Assembly: GCA_002102825.1 (NCBI GenBank)
Contig: DABJ01000032.1
Location: 4,739 to 16,742, forward strand
Direction: 5' to 3'
DNA: 12,004 nt
From: Candidatus Gastranaerophilales bacterium HUM_12
Lineage (GTDB): Bacteria; Cyanobacteriota; Vampirovibrionia; Gastranaerophilales; Gastranaerophilaceae
The notes beneath the pieces were generated by a model, which saw nothing but the letters and a program-made list of their open reading frames with translations, searched no databases and was not told the origin of the DNA. The position numbers and the translations under genes are program-made. Shown here one piece after another: positions 1-6,547 of the stretch; within the stretch, counting starts at the first letter, position 1, and each line of letters begins with the position of its first letter.

Positions 1-32
1 ATCCGCCTCTGTTTGTTCTTTAGTTAACTTAG

Positions 33-962
33 TTATTCGGCTTCAGATATTTCGTTTTGAGTTTCAGAAACAAGCTCTTCATTTGTGGACATTATTTTTT
101 CTTTATAAACCTCAATTAAGTTATCTGAATATGCAAAACCAACAATTTGAGAAGCATAAGCAGAAAACATGCCAAATAATCCAGAGATTAAAATTACTAA
201 GGATATAAATAATGGACTAGAGTCAAATGTTGATGCTTTCAAGAATATTACAATTCCTGCTCCAAATAGTATTATTATCAAGAATAACAAACCGATAATA
301 AATTGGAATGCAGTATTTACAACCAAACTTACAGCCAAATATTTCAATGCTACAAGCATTGAGTCCTTGAAAGCTTTTTTCATAAATTTGAACGGTAGTA
401 GTGGATTGAATAGAGTTTTATGATATTCAAAATTTTCACAATACATAAAATATACTTCCATAATAAAAGGGGTGATTATAAATACCGGAATTAAAGCAAG
501 GAAAGCTCCAACCATTAAAATGAAAAATGATAAAATCAAAGATAGTGTATTTGCCCCACCGACTAAAAATAAACCACCAAATACCGCAACTAAAATAAAG
601 AAATAAACCAAGAATGGAATTGCGACATACAAGGCCCAAACCAAATATAATGGAATAGCTTTAGCACCACGAGTTACAGAGCCCCAATCGATAGTTGGGA
701 TTCCTTTTTCGCCAGAAAGTCTTTGATTCACGAATCTCAAATAATAACCAATCAAAAATAATATCGGAATAATTGATAATGCCGCAAATATTAAAGCCAT
801 AATAATCACAGAAGTTTGAAATTCTGCAAAATCTTTATCCAAAAATTGGATAGAAGCACCTAACAATGATGGTAAAAGAAACATCAGGGCAAGTGTTAAA
901 TGTGTTTTTCCACTATCTTCGCAAGTATATAAACTTTTAAAAGTTTCCAGTATTTTTTTCAT
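33..962 (-). CDS. Polytopic membrane protein, DUF4013-like
   Basis: A 309-residue integral membrane protein of unknown function. About six hydrophobic segments are visible, near residues 22-40, 52-74, 104-135, 138-170, 203-242 and 250-272. Between the second and third is a polar stretch (about 78-100) reading NQRLSGEKGIPTIDWGS, then a glycine. This G-x-x-P-x-x-[DW] pattern ahead of a paired-helix hydrophobic block is what I associate with DUF4013 proteins. The C-terminal tail (about 285-309) is acidic and probably cytoplasmic. The ATG is preceded by an AAAGGG ribosome site at good spacing, and an extended -10 promoter lies further upstream. The gene is divergent from uvrB, which gives no clue to its role. 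No catalytic residues, signal peptide or transporter signature are seen. The reading frame is secure; the family call is moderate and the function unknown. Confidence 0.8.
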   Translation of the reverse strand: MKKILETFKSLYTCEDSGKTHLTLALMFLLPSLLGASIQFLDKDFAEFQTSVIIMALIFAALSIIPILFLIGYYLRFVNQRLSGEKGIPTIDWGSVTRGAKAIPLYLVWALYVAIPFLVYFFILVAVFGGLFLVGGANTLSLILSFFILMVGAFLALIPVFIITPFIMEVYFMYCENFEYHKTLFNPLLPFKFMKKAFKDSMLVALKYLAVSLVVNTAFQFIIGLLFLIIILFGAGIVIFLKASTFDSSPLFISLVILISGLFGMFSAYASQIVGFAYSDNLIEVYKEKIMSTNEELVSETQNEISEAE

Positions 963-1003
963 TTGATAACCCTTTCGTATAGTAAACCTATTTTCCTAAA
1001 AGA

Positions 1004-1032
1004 ATTTTAGCAAATTTTAAAGCTTTTTACAA
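1004..1032 (-). promoter_or_regulatory. Promoter of the DUF4013-like gene, extended -10
   Basis: On the minus strand, TTGTAA (plus 1027-1032) and TAAAAT (plus 1004-1009) are separated by exactly 17 bases. TGC immediately precedes the -10, making an extended -10 element. The predicted start near 998 gives a leader of about 35 bases that includes the ribosome site. It lies back to back with the uvrB promoter. Prediction by eye only. Confidence 0.55.
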
Positions 1033-1036
1033 GGAG

Positions 1037-1066
1037 TTACAACAAAACAAAATTTTGTACTAAAAT
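1037..1066 (+). promoter_or_regulatory. uvrB promoter, predicted leaderless transcript
   Basis: A TAAAAT hexamer at 1061-1066 ends 7 bases before the uvrB ATG at 1074, so transcription should begin at or next to the start codon. The -35 is weak (TTACAA, 1037-1042, 18-base spacer). No Shine-Dalgarno lies within 30 bases of the ATG; an AAGGAG at 1031-1036 is too far away. An in-frame TAG at 1068-1070 rules out an upstream start. Confidence 0.5.
1047..1058. repeat. Perfect 12-base palindrome in uvrB promoter spacer
   Basis: ACAAAATTTTGT reads the same on both strands and lies between the weak -35 and the -10 of uvrB. The position suits a repressor operator. AT-rich palindromes also arise by chance in such a genome, and the site does not match the cyanobacterial or Gram-positive LexA boxes as I recall them. 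Confidence 0.4.
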
Positions 1067-1073
1067 GTAGAAT

Positions 1074-3065
1074 ATGAGAACACATCACGATTTTAAAATA
1101 GTTTCAAAATACAAACCATCAGGCGACCAACCAAAAGCAATAGAACAACTGGTTGAAGGGATAAAAGCAGGAGATGATACACAGACATTACTTGGAATTA
1201 CAGGTTCAGGTAAAACATTTACCATTGCAAACGTTATTGAAAGAGTTCAAAAACCAACTCTTATAATTGCGCACAACAAAACTCTTGCAGCACAATTATA
1301 TAACGAATTCAAAGAATTATTTCCAAATAATGCTGTTGAATATTTCATAAGTTATTATGACTACTATCAACCTGAAGCATATATTCCAAGAACCGATACC
1401 TACATTGAAAAGTCTTCTTCTATAAATGAAGAAATTGACAGACTTCGCCACAATACAACAAGAAGCCTTTATGAAAGAGATGATGTTATTGTCATTTCTT
1501 CGGTTAGTTGTATTTATGGTTTGGGGCTTCCGGAAAACTATTTTAAAGGAGCGATAGAGGTTAAAGTCGGAGATGAAATTGATAGAGATGCTCTATTAAA
1601 ACACCTTGTAGAAGTTCGATATGAAAGGAATGATATAGAATTAAAATGTTCAACGTTCCGTGCTAGAGGTGATATTGTTGAAATTATGCCTGCTTACGAA
1701 AAAATCGTAACAAGAATTTATTTCTTTGGTGATGAAATTGAAAAAATAATTAGAATCGACAATGTTTCCGGAGAAATCATTGAAACACCACAGTCTGTTG
1801 TGATTTATCCTGCAGTTCACTACATAACATCTGACGATAATCAAGAAGAAACTTTTTCAATAATTAGAGAGGAATTACAACATAGACTTGTCGAATTAAA
1901 CAATGAAAACAAACTAATTGAGGCTCAAAGACTGGAGCAACGAGTTAAATACGACCTAGAAATGATGAAAGAAATGGGTTATTGCACAGGAATTGAAAAC
2001 TACTCTAGAATTCTTGAACGCAGACCAGTCGGATCTGCACCTGCAACTCTTTTAGATTATTTCCCTAATGATTTTCTAACAATCGTAGATGAATCGCACG
2101 TTACTCTTCCGCAAATTAAAGGTATGAGCCACGGAGATGCCGCAAGAAAACAAGTTTTAGTAGACTATGGATTCAGACTTCCTTGCGCAAAAGATAACCG
2201 CCCTTTAAAAAATGAAGAGTTTTATGCCAAAGTCGGACAAAAAATTTACATTTCGGCAACACCTGGAGATTTTGAAAAAGAAACCTCTCAACAAATTGTT
2301 GAACAAATTATCAGACCGACGGGATTGTTAGATCCGAAAGTTTCTGTTCGTCCTATTGACACACAAATTCAAGACCTAAAAACTGAAATCAAAAAACGCA
2401 CAGACAAAGATGAAAGAATTTTAATAACAACTCTAACCAAGAGAATGGCAGAAGATTTGACAGACTTTTTCTTGCAAGAAGGAATAAGAGTTAGATATTT
2501 GCATAGTGAAATCAAATCAATGGAACGTGTAGAAATATTGAGAGATTTAAGGCTTGGCGAATTTGATGTTCTTATAGGTGTAAACTTATTAAGAGAAGGG
2601 CTTGATATTCCGGAAGTTTCGCTTGTTGCAATTATGGATGCCGATAAAGAGGGCTTTTTGCGTTCTGATACCAGTCTTATTCAAACAATAGGTCGAGCAG
2701 CAAGAAATGCTTGTGGCGAAGTAATTATGTATGCCGACAAAATTACAGACTCTATGGATAGAGCGATTAAAGAAACCGAAAGAAGAAGAAAAATTCAAAT
2801 TGCTTATAACCAAAAATACGGAATCATTCCTCAAACAATTAAAAAACCAATCGAAAATAACTTGCTGTCACTTGTTGCAAGTTACAGAGATTTGGAAGAT
2901 ATTGTAGCAGAAGAAATGGTTGATTTAGGCATCGAAAAGAAAGACTTGCCAAAACTTATTGATAAACTTGAAAAAGATATGCACAAAGCTGCAAAAATTC
3001 TTGATTTTGAACGAGCAGCACAAATTCGTGACCAATTGAAAAAGCTCAGAGAAATGAAAGATTAA
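1074..3065 (+). CDS. uvrB: Excinuclease ABC subunit B (UvrB)
   Basis: UvrB is the damage-verification helicase of nucleotide excision repair. UvrA loads it on DNA, and it then recruits UvrC for the dual incision. The protein is 663 residues, normal for the family, and appears intact. Visible elements in order are the N-terminal YKPSGDQPKAI motif, Walker A GITGSGKT (41-48), the beta-hairpin that clamps DNA (YYDYYQPEAYIP, about 94-105), the Walker B-type DESH (339-342), the YISATPG motif (392-398), and helicase motifs V and VI (VNLLREGLDIPEVS about 503-516; QTIGRAARN 537-545). A C-terminal UVR domain for UvrC contact spans about 626-660. The start is fixed by an in-frame TAG six bases upstream and by family alignment, yet there is no Shine-Dalgarno. 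Transcribed alone; uvrA and uvrC are not in the window. Confidence 0.98.
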   Translation: MRTHHDFKIVSKYKPSGDQPKAIEQLVEGIKAGDDTQTLLGITGSGKTFTIANVIERVQKPTLIIAHNKTLAAQLYNEFKELFPNNAVEYFISYYDYYQPEAYIPRTDTYIEKSSSINEEIDRLRHNTTRSLYERDDVIVISSVSCIYGLGLPENYFKGAIEVKVGDEIDRDALLKHLVEVRYERNDIELKCSTFRARGDIVEIMPAYEKIVTRIYFFGDEIEKIIRIDNVSGEIIETPQSVVIYPAVHYITSDDNQEETFSIIREELQHRLVELNNENKLIEAQRLEQRVKYDLEMMKEMGYCTGIENYSRILERRPVGSAPATLLDYFPNDFLTIVDESHVTLPQIKGMSHGDAARKQVLVDYGFRLPCAKDNRPLKNEEFYAKVGQKIYISATPGDFEKETSQQIVEQIIRPTGLLDPKVSVRPIDTQIQDLKTEIKKRTDKDERILITTLTKRMAEDLTDFFLQEGIRVRYLHSEIKSMERVEILRDLRLGEFDVLIGVNLLREGLDIPEVSLVAIMDADKEGFLRSDTSLIQTIGRAARNACGEVIMYADKITDSMDRAIKETERRRKIQIAYNQKYGIIPQTIKKPIENNLLSLVASYRDLEDIVAEEMVDLGIEKKDLPKLIDKLEKDMHKAAKILDFERAAQIRDQLKKLREMKD

Positions 3066-3070
3066 ACAAT

Positions 3071-3102
3071 AAAAAGCCCTATCGCAATTGATAGAGCTTT
3101 TT
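3071..3102. terminator. Two-way terminator between uvrB and the pilT unit
   Basis: Arms of 13 bases at 3071-3083 and 3090-3102 pair with a single mismatch around a 6-base loop. The outer edges are A5 and T5, so each strand reads stem then T-run. It begins 6 bases after the uvrB stop and ends about 30 bases from the stop of the convergent membrane-protein gene, so it can serve both. Confidence 0.85.
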
Positions 3103-3131
3103 ATTATATATATATTATTAAATCTATTCTT

Positions 3132-3893
3132 TTAACCCTCCATACGAGTTGCAGAGTCCTCAATCATATTTATTTGACAGTGATCGTCATATTCTTCGTT
3201 GCTTCCTTTGATATGTTCATAAGAAGCTTGAGCAAAATAATTTGCCATAATTGAAATATCTACAACAAATGCCAATGAGCAATACAAAATAAAGCCCCAG
3301 TGAGTAAATGGCAATTGGAAGAAATAAAACAAATACGCAACCGGTCCAACCAATACTACATTTGCGATGACAAGTTGTGGTAAAAAGAACAATAAACTTA
3401 TCAAAATATCAACGCAAGATTCCAAAATAACTTTGTAATTAAAACCTTGTTGGACTTTCAAATATTTTGCAAATGACAAATATGCAGTCAATAAAATTGA
3501 ACCAATAACAGCCCAAACAATAGTAGCAAAGATTAATGGGACATGTGGCAAATCAATCGGAATACTAACATATTTCAAAATCATTGAAGCAACAATACTC
3601 CAAATTAAAACTTGAGGAGCCATTACAATAAACGATTTTCCAACAGAAGTTGCAAGAAACATTGGGTTTAATGTCAAAATTTCTTTTCTGTTCATTCTTA
3701 CATTGTTAATTCCTTGTGTTAATAGTCCCAGCAATAAAATTACCGTTAAACCACCCCAAAAGTAGAAATCACTCATTTTACCTTTAATAAAGAGGTTTGC
3801 ACAGAAAAACACCGGAATAGAATAAAGAGCTATCTTAACAAAAGACAAATCTTCATTTAGAGCTTCGTTAAAAGCATCTACAATCGACGCCAT
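3132..3893 (-). CDS. Polytopic membrane protein downstream of pilT, unknown function
   Basis: A 253-residue integral membrane protein that I do not recognise with certainty. Hydrophobic segments lie near residues 20-36, 43-60, 88-108, 117-140, 160-190 and 197-222. The polar tail (about 228-253) is acidic and rich in D, E and N. The last helix ends NYFAQASYEHI, which loosely recalls the end of the DUF4013-like protein at the left edge of the window (SAYASQIVGFAYSDNL). The two may share a fold, but that is inference. It has an excellent AAGGAGG ribosome site 7 bases from the ATG and starts 23 bases after the pilT stop, so it is almost certainly co-transcribed with pilT. In many genomes pilC, the pilus platform protein, occupies this position. 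This protein is shorter and I see no PilC/GspF motif, so it should not be called PilC. A pilus-linked role is possible but unproven. Confidence 0.8.
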   Translation of the reverse strand: MASIVDAFNEALNEDLSFVKIALYSIPVFFCANLFIKGKMSDFYFWGGLTVILLLGLLTQGINNVRMNRKEILTLNPMFLATSVGKSFIVMAPQVLIWSIVASMILKYVSIPIDLPHVPLIFATIVWAVIGSILLTAYLSFAKYLKVQQGFNYKVILESCVDILISLLFFLPQLVIANVVLVGPVAYLFYFFQLPFTHWGFILYCSLAFVVDISIMANYFAQASYEHIKGSNEEYDDHCQINMIEDSATRMEG

Positions 3894-3916
3894 AATAGTT
3901 CCTCCTTAATTATGTA

Positions 3917-4984
3917 CTATCCTTGGATTAATCGTTTTAATTCGTTAGGTTTTGAAGATTTAGACAACGCATCTTCAATTGTAACAAGACCTTTCTTAAA
4001 TAATTCAGCTAGTGAAGATTCAAGAGTCTGCATACCGGCACCCGAACTTGTTTGAATTGTTGAATAAATCTGAGCTGCTTTAGATTCACGAATCAAGTTA
4101 GCAATAGCCGGAGTAACAACCATGATTTCCTGAGCCATTACACGGCCTTTTCTTGAACCGTCAGGTTGACGTTTTGGAAGAAGAGTTTGTGCAAAAACAG
4201 CAACAAGAGAGTTTGCCAACTGTACACGGATTTGTTGTTGTTGTCCCTCTGGGAATACGTCAATAATACGGTCAATAGTTTGAGAAGCTGAAGAGGTGTG
4301 AAGTGTTCCGAACACCAAGTGACCGGTTTCAGCAGCGGTTAAAGCTAACGCAATAGTTTCGTGGTCACGCATCTCACCTACGAGGATAATATCAGGGTCT
4401 TCACGGAGGGCAGATTTCAATGCATTTGCAAATGATCTTGTATCCATACCCAATTCACGTTGGTGAATAATACTTACTTTAGATGTGTGAACAAATTCGA
4501 CCGGATCCTCAATTGTCAAAATATGTTCTGCTCTTGTTCTATTAATATAGTCAACCATTGCCGCCAAGGTTGTAGATTTACCGGAACCGGTAGGCCCTGT
4601 TACAAGAACCAATCCACGAGGTTTATCTGCAATCGTTGTTACAATAGGTGGCATACCCAATTCTTCTAACTGCGGAGCTTTTGTAGCAATTGTACGGAAA
4701 GCTGCGGCATAACAACCTTTATCTTTATAGAAGTTCACACGGAAACGGCCGATGCCCTCAACACCATAAGAAAAATCCAGTTCCCATTCTTGTTCCAAGC
4801 GACGTCTTTGTTCATTTGACATCATTGGAAATAACAAAGCTTCTACACCTTCCGGTGTTAATGGGTCATAATCTAATCGAACCAACTTACCATCAATACG
4901 AGCTACAGGAGGTAGTGCATTTGAAATATGTAAATCGGAACCTTTTTTCTCTACTAATTCTTTTAATAAATCTTCAATAAGCAT
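3917..4984 (-). CDS. pilT: Type IV pilus retraction ATPase PilT
   Basis: PilT is the hexameric cytoplasmic ATPase that depolymerises type IV pili, driving twitching motility, DNA uptake and surface sensing. The 355-residue length is standard. The N-terminus MLIEDLLKELVEKKGSDLHIS is the usual PilT opening. Other motifs are Walker A GPTGSGKST (130-138), the Asp box TIEDPVEFVH (157-166), the Walker B region DPDIILVGEMRD (196-207, Glu204), and the His box AAETGHLVFGTLHT (217-230, His222 and His229). AIANLIRE (293-300) corresponds to the AIRNLIRE motif required for retraction, with the first R replaced by A. The segment QTLLPK...GRVMAQEIMVVTPAI, and the ending SKSSKPNELKRLIQ, read like cyanobacterial PilT. 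The ribosome site (GAGGA) is about 13 bases from the ATG, rather far. It is the middle gene of a three-gene unit. Its GC content is visibly higher than that of recF or uvrB and it uses CGT for arginine more often, consistent with high expression. Confidence 0.97.
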   Translation of the reverse strand: MLIEDLLKELVEKKGSDLHISNALPPVARIDGKLVRLDYDPLTPEGVEALLFPMMSNEQRRRLEQEWELDFSYGVEGIGRFRVNFYKDKGCYAAAFRTIATKAPQLEELGMPPIVTTIADKPRGLVLVTGPTGSGKSTTLAAMVDYINRTRAEHILTIEDPVEFVHTSKVSIIHQRELGMDTRSFANALKSALREDPDIILVGEMRDHETIALALTAAETGHLVFGTLHTSSASQTIDRIIDVFPEGQQQQIRVQLANSLVAVFAQTLLPKRQPDGSRKGRVMAQEIMVVTPAIANLIRESKAAQIYSTIQTSSGAGMQTLESSLAELFKKGLVTIEDALSKSSKPNELKRLIQG

Positions 4985-5006
4985 AATCTTAAAACCGTCC
5001 TCTAAT

Positions 5007-5258
5007 TTATTCTGTATAATTCATCATTGCATCATTTTCTTTTGATGCCAATTCAATAAGTAAATACGTCATATAAGCACCCAATGCAACAGCTTTGGGG
5101 TCTAAATCCGTTTTATTTGCAGCTTCAATAATTGCGGTATTAATCTCCGGATTTTCATCTTTTATATAATGTATCATTTTTTTACGCCAAGCAGGCATAT
5201 CTTCAAAAATTTCACTAAAAGCAGTGTTTGCGATATCTTCTGATATAACAGGTAACAT
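5007..5258 (-). CDS. Small acidic helical protein upstream of pilT, unknown
   Basis: An 83-residue protein that I do not recognise. It has no signal peptide, no convincing transmembrane helix and no cysteines. The sequence looks wholly helical. An N-terminal half containing MPAWRKKMIHYIKDENPE is followed by a more hydrophobic helix, DLDPKAVALGAYMTYLLIELASKEN (given here only as a positional guide, about residues 51-75). It is probably a real gene. It has an AAAGGA ribosome site at good spacing, a good promoter upstream, and the pilT ATG begins 22 bases after its stop. Being first in the pilT transcript suggests a partner or regulator of the retraction motor, but this is inference from position alone. 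It lies within an otherwise tightly packed unit, and nothing longer fits this strand. Confidence 0.7.
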   Translation of the reverse strand: MLPVISEDIANTAFSEIFEDMPAWRKKMIHYIKDENPEINTAIIEAANKTDLDPKAVALGAYMTYLLIELASKENDAMMNYTE

Positions 5259-5297
5259 TTAACCAATCCTTTTAAAATAAATACGTACTATGTTTAT

Positions 5298-5326
5298 ATT
5301 ATACACCATTTTTAAGCTAAAGTCCA
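5298..5326 (-). promoter_or_regulatory. Promoter of the pilT unit
   Basis: On the minus strand TGGACT (plus 5321-5326) and a perfect TATAAT (plus 5298-5303) are 17 bases apart. The predicted start near 5291 gives a leader of about 32 bases with the ribosome site of the 83-residue gene. This is among the best sigma-70-type promoters in the window and is divergent from that of recF. Confidence 0.65.
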
Positions 5327-5331
5327 TCATT

Positions 5332-5360
5332 CAAGAAAAATCATATATTTGAAGTATAAT
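5332..5360 (+). promoter_or_regulatory. recF promoter, predicted leaderless transcript
   Basis: A perfect TATAAT at 5355-5360 ends 7 bases before the recF ATG at 5368. The -35 region is poor (CAAGAA at 5332-5337, 17-base spacer). The 20 bases before the ATG hold no Shine-Dalgarno, and an in-frame TGA at 5350-5352 excludes a start further upstream. Geometry and start position both point to transcription beginning at or beside the ATG. Confidence 0.6.
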
Positions 5361-5367
5361 AAGTTAT

Positions 5368-6492
5368 ATGAGATTAAATAAATTAAAACTCACAAATTAT
5401 AGAAACTGTGAAGAACTTGAATTAGATTTTAATAAATCTAAAGCTCTTATTATTGGCAAAAATGCACAGGGAAAAACAAATATTCTTGAAAGTATTTACT
5501 TTTTGTCAACACTAAAAAGCCCAAGAACGTCTAATTTGTTAGAGCTAATAAATTTTAATCACGAAAACCTTAAACTTGAGGCAGATATTATAAAGGCAGA
5601 TACAGATATTGAATTATTATACCAATACAATACCGACAAAAAACGAGAAATAAAAATAAACGGAGTTAAATCTACAATAAAAGATTTTAAATCCGTTCTA
5701 AAAACTGTTCTATTTTCAACAACAGACCTGCTACTACTAAGAGGAGCGCCTCAAGATAGACGGGATTGGCTCGATAGGGCAATTATGCAAATCTACCCTG
5801 CTTATGACGATAGGTTATCTAAATATGACAAAATTAGAGTCCAAAAGAATAATTTTTTAAAAGAATGTGCCAGAACAGGAAAAACAAATGAGTCTTTGTT
5901 AGATGTTTTTAATGAACAATTGTCAATAACAGGCAGTAATATTATTTACATAAGAAAGAAATTTTTAAAAGAAATTGAGCGACTCGCAAAATCAAAACAC
6001 CAAACAATTAGCGAAACAGAAGATTTAACAATAAAATACTCTTGTTCTTTTGACATAAAAACAGAAGTTCCCAATGAAATAGAATCAATTGAAGATATTC
6101 AATATTCGTTCTTAGAATCACTTGAAGAGAAAAAATTTGAAGAAATGAGAAGATGTCAAGCCTGTGTTGGTCCTCATAGAGATGACATTATATTTTTTAT
6201 AAACAATCAAGAAGCCACAAAATTTGCCTCTCAAGGTCAACAAAGAACGATTGTTTTAGCCCTTAAACTTTCTGAATTGGATTTAATTACAGATAAAACA
6301 GGTGATGAACCTATTTTACTACTAGATGATGTTTTAGCTGAACTTGATGATATCAGGCAAAATTATTTACTAAAATCAATCAATTCAAACACTCAAACAA
6401 TTATCACATCAGTTGACACTATTTTGTTTGAAGACGAATTTTTGAAAGATGTTGAAATTTATAAAATTGAAAACGGAAAAATTATTGGATAA
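5368..6492 (+). CDS. recF: DNA repair and recombination protein RecF
   Basis: RecF is an SMC-like ATPase. With RecO and RecR it helps load RecA at single-strand gaps and stalled forks. The 374-residue length is typical. The protein opens with the family pattern (KLKLTNYRNCEELELDF, residues 5-21) and has Walker A GKNAQGKT (30-37). The ABC-type signature SQGQQ is at 288-292, Walker B ILLLDD at 316-321 and the D-loop AELD at 324-327. No frameshift or missing motif is seen. The N-terminal match fixes the start at the ATG given, although there is no ribosome site. It stands alone here, divergent from the pilT unit, and not in the dnaA-dnaN-recF-gyrB cluster found in many bacteria. A terminator follows 5 bases after the stop. 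Confidence 0.97.
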   Translation: MRLNKLKLTNYRNCEELELDFNKSKALIIGKNAQGKTNILESIYFLSTLKSPRTSNLLELINFNHENLKLEADIIKADTDIELLYQYNTDKKREIKINGVKSTIKDFKSVLKTVLFSTTDLLLLRGAPQDRRDWLDRAIMQIYPAYDDRLSKYDKIRVQKNNFLKECARTGKTNESLLDVFNEQLSITGSNIIYIRKKFLKEIERLAKSKHQTISETEDLTIKYSCSFDIKTEVPNEIESIEDIQYSFLESLEEKKFEEMRRCQACVGPHRDDIIFFINNQEATKFASQGQQRTIVLALKLSELDLITDKTGDEPILLLDDVLAELDDIRQNYLLKSINSNTQTIITSVDTILFEDEFLKDVEIYKIENGKIIG

Positions 6493-6535
6493 AAAAGGAC
6501 AAAAGCGATAATACTTTTGCCCATTTTTATTTTTA
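6491..6535. terminator. Two-way terminator between recF and the MFS gene
   Basis: Arms of 9 bases at 6497-6505 and 6514-6522 pair with one mismatch around an 8-base loop. T-rich sequence follows on the plus strand (6524-6535), and a run of six A precedes it (6491-6496), giving a T-run on the minus strand. It therefore suits recF and the convergent gene ending at 6548. Confidence 0.85.
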
Positions 6536-6547
6536 TGAATAATTTTA

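Noticed and set aside
1031..1070. AAGGAG followed by a minimal ATG-TAG (1065-1070) in frame with and just ahead of the uvrB ATG, possibly a start-stop regulatory element.
   Set aside because: The AAGGAG is 28 bases from that ATG, too far to serve it. The predicted transcript starts after both elements. Most likely chance.
5282..5294. CGTACTATGTTT near the pilT-recF divergent promoters, resembling a cyanobacterial LexA box.
   Set aside because: The half-site spacing and the second half-site do not fit the consensus as I recall it, and it lies downstream of the pilT-unit promoter and not at recF.
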